Positions 18,223 through 27,980 of a stretch of 64,000 nucleotides of DNA are shown here, piece by piece. The translations under genes were made by a program, and so were the position numbers. Origin of the DNA: Allobosea sp. UNC402CLCol (lineage in GTDB: Bacteria > Pseudomonadota > Alphaproteobacteria > Rhizobiales > Beijerinckiaceae); NCBI RefSeq assembly GCF_000745475.1, contig NZ_KN050692.1:124001-188000 (forward strand). The letters run 5' to 3'. The notes beneath the pieces were generated by a model. That model saw only the letters and a list, made by a program, of their open reading frames with translations, made no database searches and was not told the origin of the DNA. How positions within the stretch are numbered: position 1 is the stretch's first letter; every line of letters begins with the position of its first letter.

Positions 18223-18681
18223 TCAGGACACCATCGCCGAGATCTCGGCCTCGGCGACGAGCGCGCCGTCGACCTTGGCCTCGCCGCGATAGAACCAGAT
18301 GTTGCGCTTGCGTGCGATCTTGGTGAGGTGGAAGCGAATCTGATCGCCCGGGATAACCGGCTTGCGGAACTTCGCCTTGTCGATGGTGGTGAAGAGCACT
18401 GTGTTAACGTGCTGCTCGCCGTCGGGGCGGGCATTCACGACCAGAACGCCGGCCGTCTGCGCCATGCCTTCGATCATCAGCACGCCCGGGAAGACCGGCC
18501 GTCCGGGAAAATGGCCGGTGAACTGGGGCTCATTGGCGGTGACGTTCTTGATGCCGACGCCGGAATCGTCGCCGTTGATCTCGACGACGCGGTCGACCAG
18601 CAGGAACGGATAGCGATGCGGGATGCTGGTCATGATCTTCTGGATGTCGATCACATCCAGCGTCGTCTTCGGCTCGCTCAT
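18223..18681 (-). CDS. fabZ: 3-hydroxyacyl-ACP dehydratase FabZ
   Basis: A 152-residue hotdog-fold dehydratase that removes water from 3-hydroxyacyl-ACP in fatty acid elongation. His57 and Glu71 in HFPGRPVFPGVLMIEGMAQ are the catalytic pair. The ATG at 18681 fits the usual length; a start 6 codons upstream is also possible. Its place between lpxD and lpxA is conserved and ties the supply of hydroxyacyl-ACP to both lipid A and phospholipid synthesis. A 186-nt gap separates it from lpxD. Confidence 0.96.
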   Translation of the reverse strand: MSEPKTTLDVIDIQKIMTSIPHRYPFLLVDRVVEINGDDSGVGIKNVTANEPQFTGHFPGRPVFPGVLMIEGMAQTAGVLVVNARPDGEQHVNTVLFTTIDKAKFRKPVIPGDQIRFHLTKIARKRNIWFYRGEAKVDGALVAEAEISAMVS

Positions 18682-18867
18682 CGCCCTTGTTCTCCACAAC
18701 TGCGGCGCGCCGCCGAAGCGCTCGCGCCGTTTGATCTATCGTCCTGCTGATGCGGGCTTTTCACGCCGTGCAGGTTTTCGGAAATTCATGCCCCTTTGCC
18801 GGAAACCTGACGCCTTCGGCAACAGAAATCTCCCGCCAGCACGCCGGAGATGCGGGTTTCCAGTCGC

Positions 18868-19929
18868 TCATTCCTGGCTATCGCCCGGCTTGCGGCCACG
18901 TCGCGCCACCGCCGCCTTGAGCCAGGCGCTTTCGCGGGCCCAGCTCAGCGCCGGCTGCGCGGGGTAGCCGCCGTAACGAGCGCCGCGCGGAACATCGCCG
19001 GCAACGCCGCTCTGTGCGGCAATCTGGGCGCCGGCGCCGATGGTCAGGTGACCGGCGAGGCCGACCTGGCCGCCAAGGACCGCGAAATCCTCCAGCGTCG
19101 AGGACCCGGCCAGGCCCGACTGGGCACAGATCACGCAATGGCGCCCGATGACGCAATTATGGCCGATCTGGACGAGATTATCGATCTTGGTGCCCTCGCC
19201 GATCACCGTATCGCGGCTGGCGCCACGGTCGATCGTGGTGTTGGCGCCGATCTCGACATCGTCCTGGATGATGACGCGGCCGATCTGCGGCACCTTCATG
19301 TGGCCCTTCGGGCTCATGGCGAAGCCGAAGCCGTCCTGGCCGATGCGGACACCGGGATGAACGATGACGCGGTTGCCGAGGAGCGCCGCCTGGATCGTGC
19401 TGCCGGCGCCGATCGAGCAATTGCGGCCGATCCGGACCTGCGGGCCGATGACGGCATGCGAAGCCACGACCGTTCCCGCGCCGATTTCGGCGCCCGGCCC
19501 GATCACGGCGCCCGGATCGACCGTGACGCCCGCCTCGAGCACCGCCGTGGCATGGACGATGGCGCCAGGGGCCACGCCTTGCGAGGCGAAGACCGATTCA
19601 GGCCGCAATGCCGTCGGGAAGAAGCGTGCGAGGATGCGCGCGAAGGCGTGATAAGGCGTCGGGGAAATCAGGGCGACGGTGCCGGCCGGCACCCGATCGG
19701 CGAAGCGGGCCGAGACGAGGCACAGCCCGGCCTTGGTGGCCGCCAGCGCCTCGACATATTTCGGGTTGTCCATATAGGCGAGATCGGCCGGGCCGGCCGT
19801 CTCGAGCGCCGCAGCGCCTTCGACGCGGCGGCGCGCCTCGACTCCCTCCGGCAAGGAGGCGCCGCAAATGCTTGCGACCTCGCCGAAGTCGAGCGAGGTC
19901 GCGAACGGAAAGAAAACGGGATCTGCCAT
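18868..19929 (-). CDS. lpxD: UDP-3-O-(3-hydroxyacyl)glucosamine N-acyltransferase
   Basis: A 353-residue acyltransferase adding the second (N-linked) hydroxyacyl chain to the lipid A precursor. An N-terminal uridine-binding domain (about 1-100) precedes a left-handed beta-helix of hexapeptide repeats (about 115-330). His257 in VQIGHNC corresponds to the catalytic His. It lies 36 nt after bamA on the same strand, the standard bamA-lpxD-fabZ-lpxA order without an skp gene between. Confidence 0.97.
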   Translation of the reverse strand: MADPVFFPFATSLDFGEVASICGASLPEGVEARRRVEGAAALETAGPADLAYMDNPKYVEALAATKAGLCLVSARFADRVPAGTVALISPTPYHAFARILARFFPTALRPESVFASQGVAPGAIVHATAVLEAGVTVDPGAVIGPGAEIGAGTVVASHAVIGPQVRIGRNCSIGAGSTIQAALLGNRVIVHPGVRIGQDGFGFAMSPKGHMKVPQIGRVIIQDDVEIGANTTIDRGASRDTVIGEGTKIDNLVQIGHNCVIGRHCVICAQSGLAGSSTLEDFAVLGGQVGLAGHLTIGAGAQIAAQSGVAGDVPRGARYGGYPAQPALSWARESAWLKAAVARRGRKPGDSQE

Positions 19930-19965
19930 CGGATTGATCCGAAGCGGGGCCGAAGCCCCGCCCCG

Positions 19966-22470
19966 TCAGAAGCGCGTGCCGCCCGAGAAGCGGAAGGCCT
20001 GGAGGCGGTCGCCACCATACTTGGCGAAGCCGAGCGGGCCGAGGCCGTACTGGCCGTCATCCTTGCTGAGCGCATAGGCGTAATCGAAGCGGATCGGTCC
20101 CAGCGGCGACTGCCAGAGGATCGAGGCGCCGATCGACGAGCGGAGCACGTTCTTGTCGCGCACGCAGGCGATGCTCGACTGCGCACCACCGGTGACGACG
20201 TTGAAGGCTCGCGCCTCGGAGCCGGCGGGGCAGCCACCGAGCGCCGTCTTCGTGCCGCCGTCATAATTGAACAGCGTACCGGCGTCGGCGAAGATCGCGC
20301 CGCGCAGGCCGATGTCGCGCGGCAGGCCCCAGATCGGGAACTGCACTTCGAGCGTGCCACCGAAATAGGTCGTGCCGCCGAGAGCGTTGGCCGTCGGATC
20401 GTTCAGCACGTCGCGCGGACCGATGCCCGAGGGCGCGAAACCGCGGACCAGTGTCGGTCCGAGGAAGTAGTGATCGGCCATGCGGAGATTGCCGCTGGTC
20501 GCCTGGACGTGGCCACCCTGAAGCCGGACGAAGCCGACGACGTCGTCGAAGATCTCGCGGTAGTAGCGCGCATCCGCCGCGACGCGAAGGAACTTCGAGT
20601 CGCCGCCCACACCGGCGAATTCCGGCTTCAGCTCGGCGATGAAGCCGTTGCGCGGGTTCTGAACGCTGTCGAGCGAGTTATAGTTGAAGTTCAGGCCGAC
20701 GAGCGAGGTCAGGGTGTCGCCCTGCGCTTCCTTGACCGCGACCGAGGCCTCGCCGTTGGTGACGCAGTTGTAGAGCTGGTCCGAAGCGACAGCGCCAGCC
20801 GTACCGGGAGTAATGCCCGGGATCGGGTTGGTACAGTCGTTATACGGCCGGCTGACGTCGTTCGGGATCTTGATATTCGTCACGTAGAGCGAATAGCGCG
20901 GCGTGATCGAGAATTCTTCCGTGATCGGGAAGGTGAAACGCACCTGACCGCCGGTCACACGGCTCTGGAAGCGGCCGACATTGTAGTTGTCGTTGTACTT
21001 CGAGAACAGGTCGAAGCCGGCCGCGACGCGGTAGCCGAGGAAATACGGCTCGGTGAACGAGAAGTCGATACCCTGGGTACGCTGGCCGAGCGTGCCGGCG
21101 ATGCGGACGAACTGGCCGCGACCGAGGAAGTTCGACTCCGAGAGCGAGACCTCGCCGATCATGCCGTCCGAGGTCGAGTAGCCGCCGGCGATCGAGAAGG
21201 AGCCGGTCGCCTTGTCCTCGACGTCGATGTTGACGACGACGCGGTCCGGAGCCGAGCCCGGCTCGTTCGTGACGCGGACCTTGTTGAAGAAGCCGAGATT
21301 GTTCAGGCGCCGCTCGGCGCGGTCAATCATGACCTTGTTGTAGGCGTCGCCTTCGCCGAGATCGAGTTCGCGGCGGATGACGTAGTCGCGGGTGCGGGTG
21401 TTGCCGCGCACATTGATGCGCTCGACATAGACCCGCGGGCCCTCATCGACGACATAGGTGATGCCGATCAGGTGGCCGGAGGCGTCGCGATCGCCGCGCG
21501 GACGAACCTGCGCGAAGGCGTGCCCCTCGCGGTTGACCTCGGTGGTCAGCGCGACGAGCGACTTCTCGACCGCCTCGGCATTGTAGGTGTCACCCGTCGA
21601 GGTCGCCAGATAGCGCTGCAGGCGCGCCGCATCGACGCCCGGCACCGAGGAATCGACGGAGACGTTGCCGACCTTGTACTGCGGGCCTTCCTCGACCTGG
21701 ACATCGACGACCCAGCCGCCGGCAGACTCGTCGAAGCGCGCGGTGTTGTTGACGATCTGGAAGTCGGCATAGCCGTTCTTCAGATAGAAGCGGCGGATCA
21801 GCTCGAGATCGGAATTGATGCGATCCGGATCGTAGACGTCGGACGTCTTGATCCAGCTCAGGAAGTTCGATTCGGTCGACGTCATCAAGCCGCGCAGGCG
21901 CCCCGCCGAATAGACGTTGTTGCCCGAGAAGTTGATCGACTTGATGCCGGTCTTGCCGCTCTCGTTGATGGTGAAGACCACGTCCTGCCGGCCATTCGGC
22001 AGCGGCGCGATGCGGCCGCTGACCGAGGACAGGCCGTAGCCGGCGCGGCGGTAGGCCTCGCGCAGGCGCTCGACGTCGGAATCGATCAGGGCCTGGCTCA
22101 GCGGACCGCCGGCCTTGGACTGCACCAGCGGCGTGAGCTGGTCACTCTTGAGGCGGCGATTGCCCTCGAAGGCGACGCGGTTGACGGTGCCGTTCTGCTC
22201 CTGGACGGAGATCACGGTCTGCGCGCCGCGGCGGCTGACCTGAACGTTGGAGAACAGCCCCGTCGCCAGCAGGCTCTCGCGAATCTCCTGCGGGTTGTCG
22301 CGGCCGACCGCGTAGGAGCGGATCGTCTCGGCATCGACTCGCCGGTTGCCGTGGACAACCACGGCCTGAGCGAACGCAACGCCACCACTCACGGCCAAGA
22401 TCAAGGCCGAAAGTCCGATCGATCGAGAGAGCCGCGTCTTGGTCGTCCGGCTCTTTTGGGTCGACGTCAT
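19966..22470 (-). CDS. bamA: Outer membrane protein assembly factor BamA
   Basis: An 834-residue Omp85 protein that inserts beta-barrels into the outer membrane. The start MTSTQKSR at 22470 gives a proper signal peptide with a hydrophobic core at about residues 18-33 and cleavage near VAFA-QA. Five POTRA repeats fill about residues 37-420, and a 16-strand barrel follows, ending in the C-terminal aromatic FSGGTRF. The conserved barrel motif of the VRGF type appears as LVRGFAPSG. It lies between rseP and lpxD. A 224-nt upstream gap may hold a separate promoter. Confidence 0.97.
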   Translation of the reverse strand: MTSTQKSRTTKTRLSRSIGLSALILAVSGGVAFAQAVVVHGNRRVDAETIRSYAVGRDNPQEIRESLLATGLFSNVQVSRRGAQTVISVQEQNGTVNRVAFEGNRRLKSDQLTPLVQSKAGGPLSQALIDSDVERLREAYRRAGYGLSSVSGRIAPLPNGRQDVVFTINESGKTGIKSINFSGNNVYSAGRLRGLMTSTESNFLSWIKTSDVYDPDRINSDLELIRRFYLKNGYADFQIVNNTARFDESAGGWVVDVQVEEGPQYKVGNVSVDSSVPGVDAARLQRYLATSTGDTYNAEAVEKSLVALTTEVNREGHAFAQVRPRGDRDASGHLIGITYVVDEGPRVYVERINVRGNTRTRDYVIRRELDLGEGDAYNKVMIDRAERRLNNLGFFNKVRVTNEPGSAPDRVVVNIDVEDKATGSFSIAGGYSTSDGMIGEVSLSESNFLGRGQFVRIAGTLGQRTQGIDFSFTEPYFLGYRVAAGFDLFSKYNDNYNVGRFQSRVTGGQVRFTFPITEEFSITPRYSLYVTNIKIPNDVSRPYNDCTNPIPGITPGTAGAVASDQLYNCVTNGEASVAVKEAQGDTLTSLVGLNFNYNSLDSVQNPRNGFIAELKPEFAGVGGDSKFLRVAADARYYREIFDDVVGFVRLQGGHVQATSGNLRMADHYFLGPTLVRGFAPSGIGPRDVLNDPTANALGGTTYFGGTLEVQFPIWGLPRDIGLRGAIFADAGTLFNYDGGTKTALGGCPAGSEARAFNVVTGGAQSSIACVRDKNVLRSSIGASILWQSPLGPIRFDYAYALSKDDGQYGLGPLGFAKYGGDRLQAFRFSGGTRF

Positions 22471-22694
22471 CGGGTCGCCTATTCCATTTCTCTGGTCACC
22501 ACCCCAACAGGGGTCCGCCATCCGGGAGATGGCGGCAGGGCGAGATTTGCAGTGCAATCGCTTCTACAAAGTTTCCCGCGGGGTGCAAACCGCCATCGTC
22601 GTTAATAAAGTATTTTTAGATGGCTCGTTGCCAGGACGCCACGCGCGCTGCCGTGATTCCGCCGCAAAGCGGCCACGCAGCGAGGCGGTAACCG

Positions 22695-23843
22695 TCAGAG
22701 CAGGCCCTTGACGTGGACGAGATCGTTCCAGGTCACGAACAGCATCAGCATCAGAACGAGCGCCAATCCGAACCGGAAGCCGATCTCCTGCGCGCGCGGG
22801 CTCAAGGGGCGCCCGCGAACCGCCTCATAGAGATAGAAGAGCAGATGCCCGCCATCGAGCATCGGCACGGGCAGCAGATTCATCAACCCGATCGAGACCG
22901 AGAGGATGGCCGCGAGGTTGATGAGCCCGAACAGGCCGCCATTCTGGGCGACCGCTCCGGACACCTGCGCGATCCGAATCGGACCCGAGAGCTGGTCGGT
23001 CGAGGCGCGCCCCTGCACCAGCTTGGCGACGTAGTCATAAGTCTGCGCGACGATGAACCAGCTTTCGGAGACGCCCTGCTTGACGGAATCGACCAGGCCG
23101 AAATGCTGCGTCGTCCAGTCTTCCGGCCGGGGCGAAGCCTTGACGCCGATCACGCCGATGCGCTGCTTGCCGAGCGGGGAATCCATCTCGAGCAGCGCCG
23201 GCGTCACCGGCAGGGTGACCGTATCCGTTCCGCGCTCGACGGTGACCGATAGGCGCTCGTCGGGCCGTGTCGAGACGATACGCTGCATATCGGAGAAGCT
23301 GACGATCCGCTGCCCGTCGATGGCGATCACGAGATCGCCCGGCCGCAGGCCCGCGCGCTCGGCCGCGCTGCCGGCCACGATCTCGTCGACTCGCGGCGTC
23401 AGCACCTGCTTGCCGAAGATGAAGGCCGAGCCGGCGAAGATCAGGATTGCCAGCACGAAATTGGCGATCGGTCCGGCTGCGACGATGGCGGCCCGCTCTC
23501 CGATCGACTGCGCCGGGAAGGAGCGGGCGCGCTCCTGCGCGGTCATCCGGCTCACGGCCTCGTCGTCCGGCGCACTGGAGGCATCCGCGTCACCCGAGAA
23601 CTTGACGTAGCCGCCGAGCGGAATCAGCGCGAAGCGCCAGCGCGTGCCGTGTCGGTCGTTGAACCCGAAGATCTCGCGCCCGAAGCCGATGGAGAAGGTC
23701 TTCACATCGACGCCGCACCAGCGGCCCACCAGGAAATGCCCGAGTTCGTGGACGAAGACCACCAAGGTGAGAACGAAAAGGAAAGGCACGAGATAGCCGA
23801 GCACGAAATGGCCCGCGCTGCCGATCGACCCCAAGATTTCCAT
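22695..23843 (-). CDS. rseP: Site-2 intramembrane zinc metalloprotease RseP
   Basis: A 382-residue M50 protease of the inner membrane. The zinc motif HELGH is at residues 32-36 in the first membrane span, and LPVPMLDGGH near the C-terminus supplies the third ligand. A single PDZ domain (about 125-200) lies between, as in other alphaproteobacteria, rather than the two of E. coli. Such proteases release sigma or stress regulators by cutting anti-sigma factors and clear signal peptides. It sits 22 nt after dxr, upstream of bamA. Confidence 0.95.
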   Translation of the reverse strand: MEILGSIGSAGHFVLGYLVPFLFVLTLVVFVHELGHFLVGRWCGVDVKTFSIGFGREIFGFNDRHGTRWRFALIPLGGYVKFSGDADASSAPDDEAVSRMTAQERARSFPAQSIGERAAIVAAGPIANFVLAILIFAGSAFIFGKQVLTPRVDEIVAGSAAERAGLRPGDLVIAIDGQRIVSFSDMQRIVSTRPDERLSVTVERGTDTVTLPVTPALLEMDSPLGKQRIGVIGVKASPRPEDWTTQHFGLVDSVKQGVSESWFIVAQTYDYVAKLVQGRASTDQLSGPIRIAQVSGAVAQNGGLFGLINLAAILSVSIGLMNLLPVPMLDGGHLLFYLYEAVRGRPLSPRAQEIGFRFGLALVLMLMLFVTWNDLVHVKGLL

Positions 23844-23865
23844 CGAACTCTCCTGCTACGTTCCC

Positions 23866-25047
23866 CTAGGTGGCAGCGAATGGCGCTCGCGACAAGAGCA
23901 AGGCAGCCCGCTGGCGTGCGTCATGGTCAACAGCCAGCGCCTCGGCGACGTCCTGCGGCGCGCGCGCGGTGCCGAAATCCTGCGCGCAGACCGCCTCGAC
24001 GAGCGCGGCGATCCCCGGGAACCGGATCCGGCCGGCGAGAAAGGCCGCGACCGCCATCTCGTTTACGGCATTGAGAATGGCAGGCTTGGCCCCGCCTTCG
24101 GCCAGGGCCGCCAGCGCAAGGCCCAGCGCCGGGAAGCGCTGCAAATCAGGCCGTTCGAAGGTCAGCGGCTCGCCGGAGGCGAGATCGAGGAAGCGAGCCG
24201 GCGGCGCGTCGAGCCGGCCATCGATCCCCAGGCAATGGGCAGCCGCGACCCGCATGTCGGGCACCGCCATGCCGGCGCTGACCGAACCGTCCCGGAACGT
24301 CACGAGGCCGTGGACGACCTGCTGGGGATGCACGAGGACATCGAGCTGCGCCGGCTCCAGGCCGAAGAGGAAGCGGGCCTCGATCACCTCCAGCCCCTTG
24401 TTCATCAGGCCAGCGGAATCGACCGTGATCTTGGCGCCCATGGCATAGTTCGGATGCCGCAGCGCCTGCTCGGGGCCTGCATTCGCGATCGCCTCCGCAC
24501 TCCAGGTGCGGAACGGGCCACCCGAGGCGGTGAGCGTCATGCTCCGGATCGAATCCAGCGGCTCGTGTCCGAGCACCTGGAACAGGGCGTTGTGCTCGGA
24601 GTCGAGCGGCAGCATCCGGGCTCCGGCGGCGGCGGCGCGCGCCATCACCGCCTCGCCGGCGCAGACGAGGCTTTCCTTGTTGGCGAGGGCGATCGTCCGG
24701 CCCGGCAGGAGGGCGGCGAAGGTCGCCTCCAGGCCCGCCGCCCCGGAGATCGCGCTGACGACGATATCGGCCGGGCGGGCGACAGCCTCGAGCACGGCCG
24801 AACGCCCTGCCCCGCTTTCGATGCCGCTTCCGGCGAGTGCGCGCTTCAGCGCGTCGCCGGCGGTCGCGTCGGCAAGCGCCGCGAAACGCGCTCCCGTCTC
24901 GACCGCGACACGGGCCAGCGCCTCGGCATCGCGGCCGCCGACGACCGTTCCGATCGCCAGGCGCTGCGGATTCTCGGCGACGACATCGCGGACGGAACGG
25001 CCAACGGAGCCAGTGGCGCCCAGGAGCGTGATGGTGCGAAGCGGCAT
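23866..25047 (-). CDS. dxr: 1-deoxy-D-xylulose-5-phosphate reductoisomerase
   Basis: A 393-residue NADPH-dependent enzyme that forms 2-C-methyl-erythritol 4-phosphate, the committed step of the non-mevalonate isoprenoid pathway. The Rossmann motif GATGSVG is at residues 10-16. LPLDSEHNALFQ and the metal-binding region TASGGPFRTW are typical. The start MPLRTITLLG at 25047 lies 4 nt past the cdsA stop. It supplies precursors for undecaprenyl phosphate, made by the adjacent UppS. Confidence 0.97.
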   Translation of the reverse strand: MPLRTITLLGATGSVGRSVRDVVAENPQRLAIGTVVGGRDAEALARVAVETGARFAALADATAGDALKRALAGSGIESGAGRSAVLEAVARPADIVVSAISGAAGLEATFAALLPGRTIALANKESLVCAGEAVMARAAAAGARMLPLDSEHNALFQVLGHEPLDSIRSMTLTASGGPFRTWSAEAIANAGPEQALRHPNYAMGAKITVDSAGLMNKGLEVIEARFLFGLEPAQLDVLVHPQQVVHGLVTFRDGSVSAGMAVPDMRVAAAHCLGIDGRLDAPPARFLDLASGEPLTFERPDLQRFPALGLALAALAEGGAKPAILNAVNEMAVAAFLAGRIRFPGIAALVEAVCAQDFGTARAPQDVAEALAVDHDARQRAALLLSRAPFAAT

Positions 25048-25051
25048 CGGG

Positions 25052-25879
25052 TCAAATGTCGATCTGGAACGCGAAGAGCGCGAGCCCGGCCAGGACCAGC
25101 ACGGCCCAGTAGCCGTCGAGCCTGTCGAGGAAGCCGCCATGGCCCGGAATGAGATGGCTGGAATCCTTGGTGTCGAAACGGCGCTTGAGTGCGGATTCGA
25201 ACAGGTCTCCGGCCTGGCTTGCGACCGAGGCGGCGAGCGAGGCGGCGATCACCCAGCCATTCGCGCCCGGCGCGCCGAGGGTCGCGAAGCTCCAGATCAG
25301 CGTGCCCGCGACCGTTCCCGCGAGGGTGCCGCCGATGGCGCCCGACCAGGTCTTCTTGGGGCTGACACGCGGCATCAGTTTCGGGCCGCCGAAGCTGCGG
25401 CCGGTGAAATAGGCGGCGATGTCGGTCAGCCAGACGACGGCAAAGCTCCACAGGATGAGCGCGAGCCCGACCACGGGCCAATCGCGCAGGGCCGGCGTGA
25501 TCAGGGCGAAGGCGAGCGCATAGGCGACGCCGCATAATTCGAGCGCCAGGCGCGCCCGCACGAAAGGCGCCGCCAGCGCGCCGATGAGAGCGGCGGCGGC
25601 CGTCGCGCCCGCGAGGGCGGCGGGAGCGATCGGCAGGAAGGACAGGGCGAGCCCGGCCACGACGACGCCGGCTCCGGCCGCGACCGCGTTGCCCCGGCTG
25701 ACGATCGAGAACCATTCATAGGCGACGATACCGGCGACCAGCACCCAGACCAGCCGGAACGGCCAGCCGCCCCACAGCGTCAGGGCCAGGACGACGGCTG
25801 CGAGGACGAGCGCCGAGACGACGCGCCGCTTCAGTTCGCCCGAGCCCGATCCGGGCGAGGCGGGAGCAGGTTCATTCAC
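25052..25879 (-). CDS. cdsA: Phosphatidate cytidylyltransferase
   Basis: A 275-residue polytopic inner-membrane enzyme that makes CDP-diacylglycerol from CTP and phosphatidate. The GTG start overlaps the uppS stop as GTGA (25876-25879). About eight hydrophobic spans lie between residues 18 and 235. The family signature is near the C-terminus as SALKRRFDTKDSSHLIPGHG and GGFLDRLDG. It is followed by dxr after 4 nt. Confidence 0.95.
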   Translation of the reverse strand: MNEPAPASPGSGSGELKRRVVSALVLAAVVLALTLWGGWPFRLVWVLVAGIVAYEWFSIVSRGNAVAAGAGVVVAGLALSFLPIAPAALAGATAAAALIGALAAPFVRARLALELCGVAYALAFALITPALRDWPVVGLALILWSFAVVWLTDIAAYFTGRSFGGPKLMPRVSPKKTWSGAIGGTLAGTVAGTLIWSFATLGAPGANGWVIAASLAASVASQAGDLFESALKRRFDTKDSSHLIPGHGGFLDRLDGYWAVLVLAGLALFAFQIDI

Positions 25880-26634
25880 GCGACGTCCACGCTGCGGTCT
25901 GGCGGCGCCGCGACGCCGCCGAAGCGGCGCTCGCGCTGCCGGTATTGTGCCAGCGCGTCCTCGAAGGCGGCGCGGTCGAAATCCGGCCACATCACCGGCG
26001 TGAAGACGAATTCGGCATAGGCCGCCTGCCAGAGCAGGAAATTGGAGATGCGCGTCTCACCCGAGGTGCGGATCACCAGTTCGGGGTCGGGCAGGTCATG
26101 GGTATCGAGCCGGGCGGTGAGCGCCGCGTCGTCGATGGCGGCCGGATCGATCCGCCCGGCCGCGGCATCGGCCGCGAGTTGGCGCGCTGCGCGGACGATC
26201 TCGTCGCGCGAGCCGTAATTGAAGGCAATCGCCAGGATGAGCCCGGTATTGCCGCGCGTGCGCGTCTCGGCATGCTCGACCAGGCGACGCAGATCCGGCG
26301 CCAGATCCAACCGGCTGCCGATGATGCGCACCTGCACATTGGCGGCGGAGAGCTCGGCCAGATCCTTCTCGACGAAGTGCTTGAGCAGCCCCATCAGGAA
26401 GCTGACCTCGGCATGGGGCCGCCGCCAGTTCTCGGTCGAGAAGCTGTAGAGCGTCAGCACCGCGATGCCGAGATCGCTGGCGTTGCGCACCGTGCGGCGC
26501 AGGGCCTCGAGGCCACGCCGGTGCCCTTCCTGACGCGGCAGGCCGCGCATCTGCGCCCAGCGGCCGTTTCCATCCATGATGATGGCGACATGGGCCGGGT
26601 TGGAAACGCCTGCGTCGCGCTGGCCAGATGACAT
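25876..26634 (-). CDS. uppS: Undecaprenyl diphosphate synthase
   Basis: A 252-residue cis-prenyltransferase that extends farnesyl diphosphate to C55, the lipid carrier for peptidoglycan and other surface glycans. HVAIIMDGNGRWA includes the catalytic Asp21. FNYGSRDEI and IRTSGETRISNFLLWQ are the other conserved regions. The start MSSGQRDAG at 26634 fits the usual length; a longer form to 26742 would overlap frr. Coupled to cdsA by a 4-nt overlap. Confidence 0.96.
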   Translation of the reverse strand: MSSGQRDAGVSNPAHVAIIMDGNGRWAQMRGLPRQEGHRRGLEALRRTVRNASDLGIAVLTLYSFSTENWRRPHAEVSFLMGLLKHFVEKDLAELSAANVQVRIIGSRLDLAPDLRRLVEHAETRTRGNTGLILAIAFNYGSRDEIVRAARQLAADAAAGRIDPAAIDDAALTARLDTHDLPDPELVIRTSGETRISNFLLWQAAYAEFVFTPVMWPDFDRAAFEDALAQYRQRERRFGGVAAPPDRSVDVA

Positions 26635-26695
26635 GCGATTGAGCCTCGTTGGGCCTTGGCAGAAACCGATGCGCGCAGCCCCGGAGGGCTGCGGA

Positions 26696-27259
26696 TCAGA
26701 CGTGCAGGATTTCCTTTTCCTTCGCCGCCAGCGCCTGATCAATCTCGGCGATATGCTGGTCGGTCGCCTTCTGGACCTGGTCGGTGTGACGGGTCACGTC
26801 ATCCTTGGTGATGTGACCGTCCTTCTCCAGCTTCTTGATCACATCGATGCCGTCGCGGCGGACATGGCGGACCGAAACCTTGGAATCCTCGGCATATTTA
26901 TGCGCGACCTTGACCATCTCCTTGCGGCGCTGCTCGTTCAGCTCGGGGATGCGGATGCGCAGCACCTGACCCTCGGTCTGGGGGTTGAGGCCGAGATCGG
27001 ATTCGCGGATCGCCTTGTCGACGGCCTGGACCATCGAACGGTCCCAGACCTGGACGGAAAGCAGGCGCGGCTCCGGCACGCTCACCGTCGCAAGCTGGCT
27101 GAGCGGCGTGCGCGCGCCGTAGGCCTCGACCTGGATCGGATCGAGCATGTTCGAAGAAGCGCGACCACTACGCAGCGAAGCCAGATCACTCTTGAAGGAC
27201 TGCACGGCACCCGCCATGCGGCGCTTTATGTCATCGAGGTCGAACGTCGTCTGGGCCAT
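26696..27259 (-). CDS. frr: Ribosome recycling factor
   Basis: A 187-residue cytoplasmic factor that splits post-termination ribosomes together with EF-G. The start MAQTTFDLDD at 27259 gives the standard length. The two-domain sequence includes LRSGRASSNMLDPIQVEAYG and LNPQTEGQVLRIRIPELNEQ, both diagnostic. pyrH normally precedes it directly; here a plus-strand VOC gene lies between them. It is 61 nt upstream of uppS. Confidence 0.97.
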   Translation of the reverse strand: MAQTTFDLDDIKRRMAGAVQSFKSDLASLRSGRASSNMLDPIQVEAYGARTPLSQLATVSVPEPRLLSVQVWDRSMVQAVDKAIRESDLGLNPQTEGQVLRIRIPELNEQRRKEMVKVAHKYAEDSKVSVRHVRRDGIDVIKKLEKDGHITKDDVTRHTDQVQKATDQHIAEIDQALAAKEKEILHV

Positions 27260-27510
27260 TTCAATCAAGACCTTACGGAACATCAAAAATCGGCGCGACC
27301 ATGGCGGGGCGGCCGCGCAGGGTCAAGAACTACCTGCCGGAACAGCATTTTCCCCGCCGATGGGCAAGGGTAAAGCTGTCAGTGCAGGCAAATCATAGCC
27401 GGGCGGCGGGACAGGCCGTTGGCGGACCGCTCGCGGAAACCCATCTCCACCCTACCGCCTCGCCTTGCGGCGAGCCAGTTCCGGCTTGCAGAAACCTTGG
27501 GAGAAACAGA

Positions 27511-27924
27511 GTGCCCCGCCTGAACCGCATCATCGAGACCGCGCTCTATGTCGATGATCTCGAACGCGCCCGCGACTTCTACGAGACGAAGCTCGGCCTC
27601 GCGCCGCTGCTCAAGACCGCGACGCTGTTCGCCTATGATGTCGGAGGGCAGAGCGTGCTGCTGCTGTTCCAGCGCGGGGCGTCGCTGCAGACGCAGCGCT
27701 CCGACAACGGCAGCATCCCGCCGCATGACGGCAGCGGCCCCCTGCACATCGCCTTCGCCGTCGAGGAGGCGGAGCTGGCCGCCTGGGAAGAGAAGCTGGA
27801 ACAGCTCGGCATCGCCGTCGAGGGGCGCATGCAGTGGGGCGGCGGCGGCAAGAGCCTCTATTTCCGCGATCCGGACGGGCACATGCTCGAGCTGGCGACG
27901 CCCGGCCTCTGGCGTACTTACTGA
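27511..27924 (+). CDS. VOC (glyoxalase/bleomycin resistance) family protein
   Basis: A 137-residue vicinal oxygen chelate protein. The GTG at 27511 was picked because GGGAG precedes it and homology begins at RLNRIIETALYVDDL. Two beta-alpha-beta-beta-beta modules are visible, with likely metal ligands in IIETALYV, LHIAFAV and HMLELATP. FRDPDGHMLEL is typical. The enzyme activity is unknown. It is the only plus-strand gene inside the minus-strand rpsB-to-lpxB series and is flanked downstream by a dispersed palindrome, so it was probably inserted there. Confidence 0.88.
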   Translation: MPRLNRIIETALYVDDLERARDFYETKLGLAPLLKTATLFAYDVGGQSVLLLFQRGASLQTQRSDNGSIPPHDGSGPLHIAFAVEEAELAAWEEKLEQLGIAVEGRMQWGGGGKSLYFRDPDGHMLELATPGLWRTY

Positions 27925-27945
27925 GAATCCGTCCGCTCTTCCGCA

Positions 27946-27980
27946 GCCCTCATCCCGAGAAGTGCTCGAAGGATGAGGGC
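27946..27980. repeat. Palindrome between convergent VOC and pyrH genes
   Basis: GCCCTCATCC (27946-27955) pairs with GGATGAGGGC (27971-27980). The arms match the outer arms of the palindrome at 3622-3693, making this a shorter copy of the same repeat. Lying between two convergent genes it could act as a two-way terminator, but it has no T tract. Confidence 0.75.

Noticed and set aside
18850..22605. A plus-strand open frame of 1251 codons over lpxD-bamA
   Set aside because: It lies opposite clearly homologous genes and its translation is low-complexity Arg/Asp/Ala sequence typical of antisense frames in GC-rich DNA.
22471..22694. A possible CtrA-like or sigma-E-like site upstream of bamA
   Set aside because: TTAA-N7-TTTT and GAAACTT words are seen but neither matches its consensus well enough.
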